Source of the DNA: Limnomonas spitsbergensis
Lineage: Eukaryota; Chlorophyta; Chlorophyceae; Chlamydomonadales
NCBI GenBank assembly: GCA_037349105.1
Contig: JAYJMM010000114.1
Span: 4,827,501 to 4,891,500, forward strand
DNA length: 64,000 nucleotides
Direction: 5' to 3'
Under the pieces are notes generated by a model. That model saw only the letters and a list, made by a program, of their open reading frames with translations, was not told where the DNA came from and made no database searches. The position numbers and the translations under genes were made by a program. Positions 53,801 to 59,700 of this stretch are shown piece by piece (positions within the stretch are counted from its first letter, which is position 1; every line of letters starts with the position of its first letter).

Positions 53801-56787
53801 TATTTCTCCCACACACACCAGGCCGGAGCATGGCTAAGCACCTTCGTCCAAGGGAGTTCTTGCAACCCTCATCTCAAAAATTCCGTGGCTCACGTACTGC
53901 TACGGCCGAACGGGTGGCTTCCTTAATCCATGCCTCAGGAAGGATTGTTTATTTTTAAGCGCTTGCATCCCTCATCTCTAATTTCCGACTCGCGTTTTGA
54001 AGAGTCACTAGGAGCACGAATTTTATTCACACCCCTCTTTCTTAGGGTTTAGGGTTTAGGGTTCAGGGTTACCGGTGAGTGTTTAGGGTTCAGGGTATGG
54101 GTTGCGCGTCAGCCCAGTGCTGGCGTCTCAGCCGACCCCGCTAGCTGGCTTGGCGTGCGCAACAAAAACAACACCGATGGCATTTCAAGCCCCCACACAC
54201 ACATGGCCTGGTGCGGGCTACAAAAGCAGCATTGTTCTTAACTTGACTTCATAGCCTTGCGCTCTCACCAAGCATTGTGGGCCTGCCGCCTTGTTCAAAA
54301 ACATGCAGTGGAAGCTGTTGGGAAGCTGCGGGTTGGGGCAGGTGTGCATGGCAGGATCCCGCGGACAAGCCAGCGCCTTTATCAGAACGGCGGTTAGATC
54401 CGCGACGTGCCTCGGATCCGTACCGGGGCAGGGCGCGAGCAGGATGTGCGCCATCCCGCTAGCGCCCGGCGCCACCGCCGGGCCTGCATGGGGCAGTGCG
54501 TTACGTTCTCAACAGCATGGTCGCATCAGCCATGATAGAGGAGGGGAGGGCTGCTGACACCTCGCCCTGATCGTACCCAACGCCATCGCCGGGCCTGCAC
54601 CGCACAGAATGATGCATTCTCTATAGCATGACCGCAGCAGTAATAATGAAGGGGGGGGGCATCGGCTGCTGACACCTGGCCCAGATTGTACCCAACGCCA
54701 CCGTAGGGCCTGTATGGGACAAAATGGTGCATGCGCAAAAGCATGGCCTCAGCAGTAATGATAGAGGGGTGGGTGGGCATTGGCTGCTGCAGACAACCTA
54801 CTTGTGCCCAACGCCATCGCTGGGCCTGCGCAGGGCAGTAGGGTATATTGACATTGTTTGAGGTCTCCGTTCTACCAGTTCCCCATGTAGGACTTTTCTG
54901 AAATAAATCATGTGGCCGAGATATATCAATACGAGGCTCGCGGCTTGGGAAAGGACATCATGCCACAAAATGAAACAATCGCTTTTACCGCTCTTTAGCT
55001 TCAATCCAGCTACACACACAGCTACGTCCCGGGGCTAAAGCCATGGCATCTCAGTGCAACGCGTTCTGCTGCTTGGGTCGTCCGCCATATGCCACTCAAG
55101 GTTTGCTCCCCTACGGGCCAGGAGGGAGCTGCCTGGCAGGTCCCAAAGGTGGCCTGGTGCGTCATGTAAGCAAGCCTGGAGAGAGGGCGTTACTTGCCCC
55201 AGAAATGCAATGATGTGGGGGCTAAGGGTTAAGTTATCTCGGCAATCAGACGCAACCACCCACAGCCTTGACCGAAAGCGCCAGCAGGTAGGCAGGCAGG
55301 GCAGACGGGGAAGAGAAGAAGAACCAAAAGGTTGACCCTGACAGAGGCAGGACACGAAGCACAGCAGCTCAAACGGTGGAGAGCTTCGGTGAAGAGAAGC
55401 ATTTATTGTCATAGCAGCAATGGTGACGAGGCACCAGCTGCTGATATGTCAACAGCAGCAACGCGTCGGGGTTCAAGGTTCAAGGTTCCTCTTTTTTTGT
55501 TGCGCTTTCAAGAACATAATCGTGGCAGCAATGGCAATGAGGTGTAGGCTGCGGACATGCCGCGTGCAATAGCATGCTCTGCTTTGGTTTTAGTTTGTTT
55601 TCCAAGCCTGTCCAGTGTCTAGATTTCAATATCAAGATGAACGGATGGAGAGAGAGAGAGCAATTATGTGTGCCGCCTTGGGTTCGTGTGAGTGTATCAG
55701 AGAACTCCTCCGAAATAAATCAATATGAAGCAATTATGTGTGCCGCCTTGGGTTCGTGTGAGTGTATCAGAGAACTCCTCCGAAATGAATCAATATGAAG
55801 CAATGAAGCTGATTCCTCAACTCCAGCAGTCGCAGATAGGTTGAATCAGCTTCGCGTTGTGGCTGTTGGATCAAGAAGCTGATCTGGATCCAGCCAGATC
55901 TCGAGGTACATGTACCAGTGTTATTTTGAATTTGTGCTCATCATGTACACTTCAGCTACATCTCGGTCTGTAGCTCAAGGCCCTGGTTCGCCAAAGCCCT
56001 CTCTTTCGGTCAGGGCCGCAGGTCGGTCAGGCTTTGGTCGCAATCGCCGCAGGGGTGACATCACGGCTGCCCGCCAAAATTGCCTTGAGCATGCTTTAAA
56101 AAAAACAAGCATCGTTAGCAAGTACTGAGAATGTTGGCCCCCCCTTTCCCCCCCTAAGATGGCCTGGTGCATGCAACACATGAACCCTAGCAGTGGCCTG
56201 GTGCATGCTTACAAAAACCTGAACCCTCAAACCCCCAAAGGTTGGCCAGGTGCATGTTTAAGAAAACAGTGGGACATGCACAACCAGGCATGCGGCATGC
56301 GCCAGACATGGACAGGGAAAGCACCAGGCAGGGAAAGGCATGCGACAGGCATGCACAGCCCACAGGCCTCCTGCAAAACGCACCAGAATAAGGATTGGGC
56401 CCAGACCACCATCTGGACTCGATGTCAATGGATGCAGATGGCACGGACTGAGGGTGCGGCACTGGCTTGATGTAGTAGCGCGGAATCCACATTAGCAGGA
56501 AGAACGCAGCTGGCAGGCAGATCTGCATCAGGGAGGTGCGTGTAGAAAGGAGAGACAGGAAGAAGCAGTTTAAAAACGTTGAACTGTTGTGGATGTGGTG
56601 CGGGCAGCGGTAACTCGGGAGACCTCGGCCGAGGGAGGTGAGGACGGACCTGCAACAGAAGCGCTCCCCACCCGCCGATGCCCAGGACGGATCTTCGGCT
56701 TCGGGTCTGCAGGATGAAGTTCTTTCGAAGGAGAGCGGCAAGCTGTCGCATGCCTGACGACGCGGCCATGTCGGGGCCCGATGTCAT
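20710..56787 (-). CDS. ABCA: Full-size ABCA-subfamily ABC transporter, 26 exons
   Basis: Spliced model of about 1996 residues, the usual size for full-size ABCA proteins. ABCA transporters use ATP to move lipids or lipid-like substrates across membranes. Seen in order: N-terminal RKNF motif and first membrane helix (exons 1-2), a short luminal loop (2-6), membrane helices (6-9), NBD1 (10-13), a second membrane half beginning inside exon 13 with the ABCA loop motif [11 protein letters not shown], helices (15-19), NBD2 (20-24) and the C-terminal VFIALAS motif (26). NBD1 has [38 protein letters not shown] and [16 protein letters not shown]2 has [41 protein letters not shown] and [14 protein letters not shown], so both ATP sites look competent. 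All 25 junctions are GT-AG and phase-consistent. The start is the first of two nearby in-frame ATGs (56787, 56769). A TGTAA lies at 20538-20542, about 170 nt after the stop. One or two small exons between exons 3 and 4 may be missing. Confidence 0.93.
21260..21571 (-). CDS. ABCA exon 25 (after NBD2)
   Basis: [20 protein letters not shown] is the ABCA G-S-x-x-H-L-K motif. It is followed by a Gly/Ala-rich insertion and [15 protein letters not shown]. Donor AG|GTGGGT, phase 2. Confidence 0.94.
21571..22170 (-). repeat. Exon-edge ladder: ABCA exon 25 acceptor, six copies
   Basis: The functional junction at 21571 (CCTAG|GTGCC) is repeated near 21.66, 21.80, 21.94, 22.05 and 22.16 kb. All six keep AG|GTG followed by a diverged version of the [10 protein letters not shown] coding sequence. 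Spacing is about 90-140 bp. Confidence 0.9.
22330..22600 (-). repeat. Exon-edge copies: ABCA exon 24 donor end
   Basis: Two downstream copies of the exon 24 end (ATGGCGCAGGGGCAGATCAG) at about 22.45-22.50 and 22.34-22.39 kb, each followed by GT. A copy of its 5' end lies at 22.88-22.97 kb, with the Walker B region frameshifted. Confidence 0.85.
22601..22827 (-). CDS. ABCA exon 24 (NBD2 Walker B, H-loop)
   Basis: [20 protein letters not shown] (Walker B, D-loop), a short GP-rich insertion, and [20 protein letters not shown] (H-loop). Ends MAQGQI with donor CAG|GTTGGT, phase 2. Confidence 0.96.
23482..23626 (-). CDS. ABCA exon 23 (NBD2 signature)
   Basis: Junction gives YARLRGVP. Then [15 protein letters not shown] and signature [16 protein letters not shown]. 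Donor CTG|GTGGGT, phase 0. Confidence 0.95.
23626..23910 (-). repeat. Exon-edge ladder: ABCA exon 23 acceptor, four copies
   Basis: ggacgcctcgtaacctgc recurs near 23.61, 23.69, 23.77 and 23.89 kb. Spacing is 70-120 bp. Only the copy at 23626 leads into the rest of the exon. Confidence 0.85.
24404..24596 (-). CDS. ABCA exon 22 (NBD2 Walker A end, Q-loop)
   Basis: [13 protein letters not shown] completes Walker [20 protein letters not shown] is the Q-loop. Donor AAG|GTGAGG, phase 2. Confidence 0.96.
25203..25335 (-). CDS. ABCA exon 21 (NBD2 Walker A, first part)
   Basis: [35 protein letters not shown]. The intron splits Walker A at the same codon and phase as exon 10 in NBD1. Confidence 0.96.
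25336..25490 (-). repeat. Exon-edge ladder: ABCA exon 21 acceptor, three copies
   Basis: tcttgtgcacatcttgaagc plus aggacctagcagcaaggg at about 25.31, 25.38 and 25.44 kb, spacing about 62-65 bp. Each keeps CTAG at the acceptor. Confidence 0.88.
25775..25965 (+). repeat. Dispersed repeat A, copy in ABCA intron 20
   Basis: One of the best preserved copies: ggctacatcacagcctgcgg, gcagcaaggtgcctgctgcc, ttcagcccagcggcggctgc, gtggggtctggtgca. Confidence 0.8.
26384..26483 (-). CDS. ABCA exon 20 (linker to NBD2)
   Basis: Reads [12 protein letters not shown], the ABCA D-x-D-V-x-x-E-R motif before NBD2. Acceptor ACTCAG, donor CAG|GTATGC, phase 0. Confidence 0.9.
26484..27215 (-). repeat. Exon-edge ladder: ABCA exon 20 acceptor, with GGGGGCCCATGT minisatellite
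   Basis: Copies of the exon 20 start occur near 26.64, 27.07 and 27.20 kb (gagcagagcgcgctgga when reversed). Between them (26.70-27.00 kb) lies a gggggcccatgtgggatcca minisatellite open on both strands. Confidence 0.85.
27350..28102 (-). repeat. Exon-edge ladder: ABCA exon 19 donor, about nine copies
   Basis: ggtacctcacgatgccgtca and tccccgtcc variants recur about every 60-110 bp from 28.10 down to 27.35 kb, separated by ccctaaaccc-like sequence. Several keep GAG|GTACC or AAG|GTGC. Confidence 0.87.
28103..28257 (-). CDS. ABCA exon 19 (last TM, LE motif)
   Basis: Reads [14 protein letters not shown], the final ABCA helix with its conserved LE, then a Ser/Asp-rich linker ending DGVV. Donor AG|GTACCG, phase 2. 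Confidence 0.92.
28258..28700 (-). repeat. Exon-edge ladder: ABCA exon 19 acceptor, about ten copies
   Basis: gaagtacgcaacaccctg recurs about every 43-45 bp (near 28.25, 28.29, 28.33, 28.38, 28.42, 28.46, 28.54, 28.59, 28.63, 28.67 kb). Each is a version of CAG|GGTGTTGCATACTTCAC. Confidence 0.92.
29085..29235 (-). repeat. Dispersed repeat A, copy in ABCA intron 18
   Basis: Reverse-orientation copy: gggcggccagcactgggccc at its left end and gttgtagctgaaacacgccc at its right. Confidence 0.75.
29235..30310 (-). repeat. Exon-edge copies: ABCA exon 18 donor end
   Basis: Four copies of the exon end encoding [13 protein letters not shown] near 29.25, 29.42, 29.53 and 30.31 kb. Two keep CAG|GTGAGTTAG donors; the copy at 30.3 kb has lost it. 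Confidence 0.87.
30401..30631 (-). CDS. ABCA exon 18 (late TM region)
   Basis: 77 codons, phase 0. Contains [18 protein letters not shown], the ABCA SP-x-x-C-x-x-x-G-x-x-x-x-A motif, and ends [11 protein letters not shown]. Copies of both of its edges flank it (29.24-30.31 and 31.73-32.29 kb). Confidence 0.93.
30650..31680. repeat. 14-bp GGATTGAGGGTTCA minisatellite
   Basis: About 1 kb of nearly perfect aggattgagggttc units with aa/ga variants in the first third. Lies in ABCA intron 17. Confidence 0.97.
31710..32290 (-). repeat. Exon-edge ladder: ABCA exon 18 acceptor, five upstream copies
   Basis: gtcgaagatccactgcaagg recurs near 31.73, 31.85, 31.95, 32.09 and 32.28 kb, each a copy of CCCTTGCAG|TGGATCTTCGA. 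The functional site at 30631 is separated from them by the 1-kb minisatellite. Confidence 0.88.
33200..33484 (-). repeat. Exon-edge copies: ABCA exon 17 donor end
   Basis: Two perfect ~79-bp units and one partial one (acgttgacgctgcctactga, ggttaggtatgctagtgctg), plus an older copy near 33.21 kb, all derived from the GGATACCTGGCCACG|GTGAGC exon end. Confidence 0.85.
33485..33556 (-). CDS. ABCA exon 17 (short TM exon)
   Basis: 24 codons, phase 0: [20 protein letters not shown]. Matches the ABCA position where a helix follows a polar A-x-x-x-N segment. Confidence 0.85.
33982..34228 (-). CDS. ABCA exon 16 (ER-x-x-G motif and TMs)
   Basis: Reads [19 protein letters not shown], the ABCA ER-x-x-x-x-x-x-Q-x-x-G motif, followed by hydrophobic segments. 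Five copies of acceptor plus first ~18 codons lie between 34.18 and 34.89 kb. Only this one continues into the rest of the exon. Confidence 0.93.
34180..34890 (-). repeat. Exon-edge ladder: ABCA exon 16 acceptor, five copies
   Basis: Copies at about 34.23, 34.38, 34.54, 34.71 and 34.88 kb. All keep AG|GGAGCGCACCAG and encode [20 protein letters not shown] peptides in frame. Copies 1, 3, 5 resemble each other more than 2 and 4. Spacing is about 163 bp. Confidence 0.93.
35165..35289 (-). repeat. Exon-edge copies: ABCA exon 15 donor
   Basis: GGTTCAGATGGTCAG|GTGCGT recurs at about 35.23 and 35.17 kb, about 59 bp apart, donors intact. Confidence 0.9.
35290..35429 (-). CDS. ABCA exon 15 (TM in second half)
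   Basis: Reads [12 protein letters not shown] (ABCA N/W-PLP motif) then helix [21 protein letters not shown]. Donor AG|GTGCGT, phase 2. Donor-end copies lie at about 35.17 and 35.23 kb, and an acceptor-end copy at 36.77-36.85 kb. Confidence 0.92.
35518..35770. repeat. AT-rich 24-bp minisatellite, left part
   Basis: acataattgtaatatgtata units. The same array continues at 36598-36745, split by the transposon insertion. Confidence 0.95.
35771..36597. mobile_element. TA-flanked DNA transposon with terminal inverted repeats
   Basis: Ends match as inverted repeats over about 23 bp (CCGTACTGTCATTCTCATTT on the left against CCGTACTGTCAGTCTCATTT on the right, reverse strand). Both sides are flanked by TA. 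Removing the element restores the surrounding tandem repeat unit exactly (gtaaTAtgtat), so this is a clear insertion with a TA target duplication, as for Tc1/mariner-like or related elements. It sits in ABCA intron 14. At 827 bp it is short and probably non-autonomous. Confidence 0.82.
35904..36410 (+). CDS. ORF inside the intron-14 transposon
   Basis: 168 codons, opposite strand to the host gene. It has a basic segment ([19 protein letters not shown]) followed by an acidic stretch ([19 protein letters not shown]). No DDE/D catalytic core is visible and the length is too short for a full transposase. It may be a transposase N-terminal fragment or a captured sequence. Confidence 0.4.
   Translation: MKIGVSRHLQPVFTWLCKSRITIAMGDIVQVSLARKGRHGCSVSKHMKISSLFSPAHQLAQRKKRMAAAAALLEAEALIAASDADPDLNEASNGEPHFEDPADYPGIEELNERHAREVIDLAASDIDTIAEQRRAVPPISSSKQKRSIGVFAYAGARLQQPPSVVYVC
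36598..36745. repeat. AT-rich 24-bp minisatellite, right part
   Basis: Continuation of the array interrupted at 35770. Followed at 36.77-36.85 kb by a degraded copy of the exon 15 start. Confidence 0.93.
36922..36982. repeat. ATGGGTGAT short tandem repeat
   Basis: Seven units of atgggtgat in ABCA intron 14. Confidence 0.95.
37292..37574 (-). CDS. ABCA exon 14 (Pro-rich luminal loop insertion)
   Basis: Acceptor TTCAG in phase 2 restores the frame as [17 protein letters not shown] Pro-rich stretch is followed by a Gln/Ala/Leu-rich stretch and ends GTPDIK|GTACGA. It has no close ABCA motif after YLEQL, but phases fit exactly on both sides. Confidence 0.75.
37860..38326 (-). repeat. Exon-edge copies: ABCA exon 13 donor
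   Basis: cctgtcacaacagcgc with cacacctcaagcaag recurs about every 90-100 bp (near 37.90, 38.00, 38.12, 38.22, 38.31 kb). It matches the sequence around AG|GTGATGCGCTGTTGTGACAG. Confidence 0.75.
38327..39792 (-). CDS. ABCA exon 13, unusually long (Walker B end to second membrane half)
   Basis: 1466 nt, over four times the next longest exon, and very GC-rich. It contains [12 protein letters not shown] (catalytic Glu and D-loop), [13 protein letters not shown] (H-loop), GYNLTVTL, and a Ser/Pro-rich regulatory region. It also carries [12 protein letters not shown], the first helix of the second half ([15 protein letters not shown]), and luminal loop motif [11 protein letters not shown]. Donor AG|GTGATG, phase 2. 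Several degraded copies of the donor end lie at 37.86-38.31 kb. Confidence 0.95.
40290..41870. repeat. ~26-bp GGTACTGCAT/GGTACTGTAAGGCACT minisatellite
   Basis: About 1.6 kb in ABCA intron 12. Open on the minus strand because the unit lacks stops; not a gene. Confidence 0.97.
42173..42414 (-). CDS. ABCA exon 12 (NBD1 Q-loop, signature, Walker B)
   Basis: [18 protein letters not shown] (Q-loop), [17 protein letters not shown] (signature), and VVFLD of Walker B. Donor GAT|GTGAGT falls between the Walker B aspartate and catalytic glutamate. Confidence 0.97.
42805..42918 (-). CDS. ABCA exon 11 (NBD1 Walker A end)
   Basis: Completes Walker A ([20 protein letters not shown]) and ends EEIRKGLG in phase 1. 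Acceptor CTGCAG|GCAAG, donor G|GTGAGA. Confidence 0.95.
44535..44632. repeat. Foldback element, copy 2 (ABCA intron 10)
   Basis: Arms tctccaactctttaaagacg...gaaggc and gccttcgcgtctttcgagaat...tggag are inverted copies around a ~45-bp GC-rich loop. Same family as 14085-14150. Confidence 0.8.
44736..44778. repeat. GTTACA hexanucleotide microsatellite
   Basis: Seven units of gttaca, bounded on both sides by gcaccggtag. Confidence 0.95.
44824..45085 (-). CDS. ABCA exon 10 (linker and NBD1 Walker A, first part)
   Basis: [10 protein letters not shown] linker, then [18 protein letters not shown], and Walker A up to GHNGAG. The intron interrupts Walker A in phase 1, between the last glycine and lysine. 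Confidence 0.96.
45511..45606 (-). CDS. ABCA exon 9 (TM6)
   Basis: 32 codons, phase 0. Reads [22 protein letters not shown], the last helix of the first half and the conserved YLD that precedes NBD1 in ABCA proteins. Confidence 0.93.
46392..46626 (-). CDS. ABCA exon 8 (TM4-TM5)
   Basis: Junction with exon 7 reads [13 protein letters not shown]. Then comes helix [17 protein letters not shown] and the [15 protein letters not shown] segment. Donor CCA|GTAAGC, phase 0. Two copies of its 5' portion lie at 46.75-46.99 kb. Confidence 0.92.
46627..46990 (-). repeat. Exon-edge copies: ABCA exon 8 acceptor
   Basis: Two upstream copies of the exon 8 start (near 46.84 and 46.97 kb). The nearer has lost AG (CGCAA); the farther keeps GCAG. 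Between lies gtggggcggagggtgggcgg repeat. Confidence 0.87.
47035..47490. repeat. 21-22-bp AGGGGCTTAAAGGTTCAGGGTT repeat
   Basis: Roughly 15 units, telomere-like in composition, in ABCA intron 7. Confidence 0.93.
47690..47870 (+). repeat. Dispersed repeat A, copy in ABCA intron 7
   Basis: cagctacaattcagctacat, cttgctgctgggggactaca, cccagtggcggctgccctgc; the last ~40 bp are themselves tandemly repeated to 47.96 kb. Confidence 0.8.
48060..48444 (-). repeat. Exon-edge copies: ABCA exon 7 donor end
   Basis: Copies at 48.31-48.39 and 48.17-48.27 kb encode [10 protein letters not shown] and [14 protein letters not shown] ends with intact AG|GTGAG donors. A third, worn copy lies near 48.07 kb. Confidence 0.9.
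48445..48613 (-). CDS. ABCA exon 7 (TM3-TM4)
   Basis: Joins exon 6 to give [15 protein letters not shown], a clear ABCA motif. It then carries two hydrophobic segments ([28 protein letters not shown]). Donor AG|GTGAGA, phase 2. Its 3' half is repeated at 48.31-48.39 and 48.17-48.27 kb with intact donors. Confidence 0.93.
49174..49504 (-). CDS. ABCA exon 6 (TM2)
   Basis: Starts [16 protein letters not shown]. Carries hydrophobic helix [15 protein letters not shown] and ends REGMRLLG, the ABCA KE-x-x-x-R-E-x-M-x-x-x-G coupling motif. Donor G|GTGAGT, phase 1. Three decayed copies of its 5' part lie at 49.57-49.93 kb and have lost the acceptor AG. Confidence 0.93.
49565..49935 (-). repeat. Exon-edge copies: ABCA exon 6 start, decayed
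   Basis: Three copies of the [16 protein letters not shown] coding sequence near 49.62, 49.78 and 49.91 kb, all lacking the acceptor AG. Confidence 0.87.
51041..51142 (-). CDS. ABCA exon 5 (luminal domain, LQ motif)
   Basis: 34 codons, phase 0 at both ends. Reads [13 protein letters not shown], the family motif just before membrane helix 2. A near-copy of the 3' half with its donor lies at 50914-50975, and a more decayed copy lies near 50.49 kb. Confidence 0.88.
51340..51475. repeat. ATGCAAGATACC short tandem repeat
   Basis: Eleven or so units of gataccatgcaa or gatgccatgcaa, followed at 51.50-51.61 kb by ggca/ggcg tetranucleotide repeats, in ABCA intron 4. Confidence 0.93.
51627..51722 (-). 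CDS. ABCA exon 4 (luminal domain)
   Basis: 32 codons, phase 0 at both ends (AACAG| and GAT|GTGAGA). Contains [11 protein letters not shown], matching the ABCA pattern W-Y-x-I-R-x-N. Confidence 0.88.
52039..52084 (-). CDS. Possible small ABCA exon between exons 3 and 4
   Basis: Reads [13 protein letters not shown] and ends CAA|GTATGA in phase 0, which suits exon 4. This resembles the ABCA stretch before the luminal YG motif. Similar copies occur near 52.53 and 52.67 kb. Its 5' phase does not fit exon 3 directly, so another small exon would be needed. It is left out of the main model. Confidence 0.3.
52088..52495. repeat. 11-bp AGCTCATACCC repeat
   Basis: More than 35 units of agctcatacct, agctcacaccc or agctcataccc, in ABCA intron 3. 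Confidence 0.96.
52690..53700. repeat. ~140-bp repeat with CTCCTGAAACGTTACACATG
   Basis: Six or seven units with atgtggaggcctcctgaaac, gttacacatg, ttcagctacacttc and ggtggctgtagcaggagg. In intron 3, possibly a ladder of an unrecognised exon. Confidence 0.88.
54269..54483 (-). CDS. ABCA exon 3 (luminal domain)
   Basis: Acceptor CATGCAG. Reads [21 protein letters not shown], typical of the ABCA first luminal domain. The donor chosen is TTG|GTGAGA; an in-frame alternative (GAA|GTCAAG) would extend it to 54248. Four copies of its acceptor region lie upstream, to about 54.83 kb. Confidence 0.8.
54484..54835 (-). repeat. Exon-edge ladder: ABCA exon 3 acceptor, four copies
   Basis: cgccatcgccgggcctgca recurs at about 54.48, 54.59, 54.70 and 54.82 kb; spacing 109-122 bp. 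Two of the three upstream copies keep GCAG. Confidence 0.87.
55661..55803. repeat. 71-bp direct duplication
   Basis: Two near-identical copies of caattatgtgtgccgccttg...aatcaatatgaag in tandem, in ABCA intron 2. Confidence 0.95.
56384..56522 (-). CDS. ABCA exon 2 (end of TM1, start of luminal loop)
   Basis: Acceptor GATGCAG, donor G|GTGCG, leaving phase 1. Completes the first helix ([13 protein letters not shown]) and enters the first extracellular or luminal domain ([10 protein letters not shown]). Confidence 0.88.
56650..56787 (-). CDS. ABCA exon 1 (N-terminus)
   Basis: 46 codons ending CAG|GTCCGT. Contains the ABCA N-terminal pattern [15 protein letters not shown] followed by the start of membrane helix 1 (GWGALLLQ). 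The reading frame stays open upstream to 56976, so a longer N-terminus is possible, but ABCA proteins normally begin just before this motif. Confidence 0.88.
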
Positions 56788-59700
56788 AGGATATGGATCT
56801 AATGCGAACCCGGCCCAATTGAGTGATGACCAGTGGCGATGACCTAAGGGTGGGGTTTGGTCGGTGGGGTTCAGACGGTGGGGTCTTAGTTCATGCTTTG
56901 CTCCAGCTCCCCTGCTTTGAACGTGCCAGACATGAAAACATATCCCATCGACCCCATAGACATCTGATCTGCGCAAGATCTGGAAGGCTCATTTCTTACG
57001 TTTCTAAAGTATCAGATTCATCCACACATGTGTGTAAGTGTGGATCGAGCATCGGCTATTCGGCTGGAGCAAGGTTTGAGAACGATTGATCTTGTTAAGT
57101 CCCAGCAAAAGAAAAGGTTGGAGCATGCATATCTGCGCCACTCCCCTGGGTAACATCTTGTCGCTCGGGGTGTCGCCCATGCCCGCTGTTTCCTAGCATG
57201 TAGTAACATGCTAGGAAATAGCCATGTCAATAAGACAATAACGTTACACCTCTGGGCCCGCCCAATTGGAAATAGCCATGTACCCAGGGCAACATGGGCA
57301 TGCTTCTCCCTGGGCGCCAACGCCGCCTTGCTGAAGCCATGGAAAGCCACCCCGACATGGATCTCACGCTGGAGGAGGAACTACTCCACGCCGTTACGCC
57401 ATGCTGGTTGCTCTGGTTCGTGCGCGCCTAGGATGTCCCCTATATTCTGGCCCCTCCACCCCTCCTTCCTATCGCCCTCCTCACATTGACCTTCACCAGT
57501 CACCACTGCCCAAGCTGCGGCCTTGTGCCTCCTTCCTGCCCCCCACCCCACCCACGCCCATGGTCCCCCATTCCCCGCACTCCCCATGGCCCCCTCATCC
57601 ATATGACGGCAAGGCTCCGGGCTGTGCCGGGGGCCAGCATCCATTGTCGAGGGTCCCAGTTCAATGACCTGGCACCGTTGGGCCATGCACAAGAAGGCTC
57701 GACCGCGTGGGCACCCAACTTTGGCTCGACCCCATGGGCGCCCCCGCTACGTGTGTTGCCTTGCCTCTTTGGGGCAACCCACTCATGAAAGGAGAGGAAC
57801 CCGTTTACCATCGGACGATCGCTTGGCCGGTCATACTGCAACCAAGAGGGCCCAGAGGGCCCACGTCATCAACCCTTTGACACTTGGCCCTGAATGGCAT
57901 GATGGCTGCCAGTGAATGGCCATGGTCTCGCTTTATTTCAACCACACGTGCCAATTCAGATGTCCCCCAACCGAAAGACCCGGCAGGCCCCCCTTACCAC
58001 CGAACGTACTCCCTCAAAGCACACTGCTTCTGGATTTACCCCGTTGCATGAGCAGTTGTGGCAGAGCTTCCGGGGGCCCTCCCGCCTGATCGACCTATCA
58101 AACCCCACTATGCGATAGACCACTTGGAGTCAGCCCACCCTGGTCAGGAGTTAACATATAGAGGAGGCAGATGTGGCGAGATATGCCATTAGCGCTGATA
58201 TAGGGTTGCCGGGCCGCCCAGCGCGCCTTGCTGCAAGAAGGTCGCTAAAAAGCACAAGGGAAAGACGCTCAATACAGGTCATCATGATGTACCTGCCCAA
58301 GTTGAAGTTAGACCTACCTCAAGTCTCCTGTTTCTGGAGCATTTTGATCTCCAGCGAGAGGAGGTACACAAGTAAGTAGGAAGGTACACAATCTGCATCC
58401 TGGCCTGGATCCCATACATACCGGTAACATGCGTTTTTGTTTGGATGTATTATCATATTTATTCTGACACAATTAGGTGTACCGTTACCGGTACCTGAAC
58501 AAAGAAAACCCACGCATTTGAATCAGATGTCGCACGTACTGACTGAGACTCCATTTCACCATTAACCCGGCAAGAATTTGTCCCAAGAAGGCAAGAAGAC
58601 CATGAACAGGATTTGTGCCTCTGCGGAGCCCTAGTAAACCTTTTCTTGAAGAACATACCAAAATAGCTGATGACAACGCTACCTCCTGCGAAGCAGACGG
58701 GTCCACCGTAATATAAGCGTCTACGGTCCTGTAAAAGCGACTCAAACATCGCACCACCCCTAAGATTGGCGTCTACGGTCCTGTAAAAGCGAAAAGCGAC
58801 TTTGATACCGTAGACGTCCTTAGCCTTCGCACCGTTTTATGCTTATTGGCTTGCACGGAATAACAAGCGGCTTATCAATTAATAATTGCAGGGTCACGCG
58901 GCTTGACATAATTACTAAATTCTGACATTTTTACTCCGTGCGTCCTACATTCCCTTGCAGCTCCTACGCCTACTCTCGCTAGCAAAATGCCAGTTCCCAT
59001 GAAAAAGGCTTTGTAGATTAACATTTAACTATGCATGGCCCATGCAGCTTATTAAAACTACTTTTTGGCCATGCGGTTATCAAAAACTCAAATTAATTGC
59101 CTCATGCGGGGGCAAAGAACGTTTATGGTACCATACGAATTGCTCCGATGATCTGCTGATGGGATTAGACCCCTCATATGCCTTACATCTCTGCTGTTTG
59201 ACTGAGAAATTGAGGTTTGACTGGGTTCCATTCCCGAGCCGCGGGTGCGATGAGTGGTCTCCCAGGGGTCAAAAATATTTGTTGACGATGGGAGTTGAGA
59301 CTTTTGACTTGTGTTGCATTACTTGGTAGTATTTTTGCATGAAAGTATATTTTTTGCTCGGCCTTAACAAAGTGTGAGACAGGCCGCCCAACCCCTCAAA
59401 ACAAAACACGAACAGATAGCCCGCTGGGTGCCCTTCAATTATGGCCCTCTTCGTCGTCAGCAGGGAAAATGGAGGTATCACTTCGCACACGTGAAGTTTA
59501 TCCGATAGATGGAACACGATAGAGCGTTCCATACTTCGATGCGGTAGGCCACACACACCGTTGCATGTCGGTCAGTGACATGTTGGCGGCATGTCCTCAT
59601 GAGTCGGTCGGATCGGATCGGGGGTTATTTACTCTCGCAATCGCTGTAGACGCTAGGAAATGGCTCGAAGACTGCAAGTTAGCCTAGTTAGCCATTGGGT

